Source: Bacillota bacterium (GTDB lineage Bacteria > Bacillota > Clostridia > Oscillospirales > Acutalibacteraceae). Taken from it: a stretch of DNA of 32,169 bases. Each line of letters opens with the position of its first letter. Positions within the stretch are counted from its first letter, which is position 1. The stretch spans positions 1 through 32,169 of the forward strand of contig JAEZFF010000069.1 in the NCBI GenBank assembly GCA_023417635.1. The letters are read 5' to 3'. The position numbers and the translations under genes were made by a program. The notes under the pieces are model-generated. The model did no database searches and was not told the origin of the DNA. It was given only the letters and a program-made list of their open reading frames with translations. Shown piece by piece: positions 32,065 through 32,169 of this stretch.

Positions 32065-32169
32065 TTAGTCAAGGTCTGCTGCGGAAGGCGGATAAGTGTA
32101 ATTATACTGGTTGGAACGCGTAGCGCTGTAATCGCCGTAATTGTAGATATTGGCCTCGGCGAGCCTGCG
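32065..32169 (-). CDS. C-terminal end of an unidentified gene (partial)
   Basis: A minus-strand frame is open from the window edge to TAA at 32067-32065, giving 34 residues. It is rich in Tyr and Asn (contains ANIYNYGDYSATRSNQYNY and ends PPSAADLD). It stops 12 nt before the bidirectional terminator, which supports it as a real gene end. No family can be told from so little. Confidence 0.55.
   Translation of the reverse strand, partial: RRLAEANIYNYGDYSATRSNQYNYTYPPSAADLD

Noticed and set aside
1..32169. CRISPR arrays, rRNA genes and insertion-sequence transposases
   Set aside because: No regularly spaced repeats, rRNA-like sequence or DDE transposase was seen on either strand.

Overview
The window looks like chromosome of a spore-forming Clostridia bacterium, most probably a moderately GC-rich Oscillospiraceae/Ruminococcaceae-type Firmicute. 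The evidence is a cwlJ-gerQ germination pair, a SigH-like sigma factor, a cdaA-cdaR c-di-AMP module, ispD/ispF, a DUF3343-cysteine desulfurase pair and a clear AGGAGG-type ribosome binding site before most genes. A 12.1 kb AT-rich mobile element (about 18390-30528) interrupts this backbone.

Host part, left to right. Bases 1-480 are the C-terminal end of an M16C metallopeptidase. After it come decayed coding remnants, then a tRNA-Ala(CGC) gene with its own terminator. Next are an MgtA-type Mg2+ P-type ATPase and an O-antigen-ligase-like membrane protein (both minus strand), and divergently a second P-type ATPase (CtpE-like). Then follow a minus-strand pgeF - radical SAM - polysaccharide deacetylase operon, the cwlJ-gerQ pair, and the cdaA-cdaR-yqeY operon. 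The ispD-ispF-DUF3343-desulfurase operon comes next, then an acyl-CoA thioesterase (plus) and a sigH-like gene (minus). Last is comM (YifB, Mg-chelatase-like AAA+ ATPase linked to natural transformation).

The mobile element lies inside the 5' end of comM. The left junction leaves the native promoter and first ~32 codons of comM, which run into element DNA and stop at 18476. At the right end, directly after a large serine recombinase gene (integrase), lies a second and divergent copy of the first 32 codons of comM. It has its own start and ribosome binding site and is fused in frame to the rest of the host gene. The element therefore breaks comM and rebuilds it with an N-terminus it carries. 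Both junctions share TTTGAG.

Element cargo, left to right: a structured non-coding region, a Rep_trans-like rolling-circle replication initiator, a region of very small ORFs with long-range inverted repeats, and a complete minus-strand type III restriction-modification operon (HAD phosphatase-like protein - Mod - Res). A divergent small serine recombinase follows, with a perfect consensus promoter overlapped by an inverted repeat. Then come a membrane protein with a damaged zinc ribbon and a TPR-like region, and the integrase. I see no conjugation or virion genes. The best description is a small integrative, possibly replicating element carrying host-defence cargo. Its most unusual traits are the gene-restoring comM end and the HAD protein built into the type III R-M operon.
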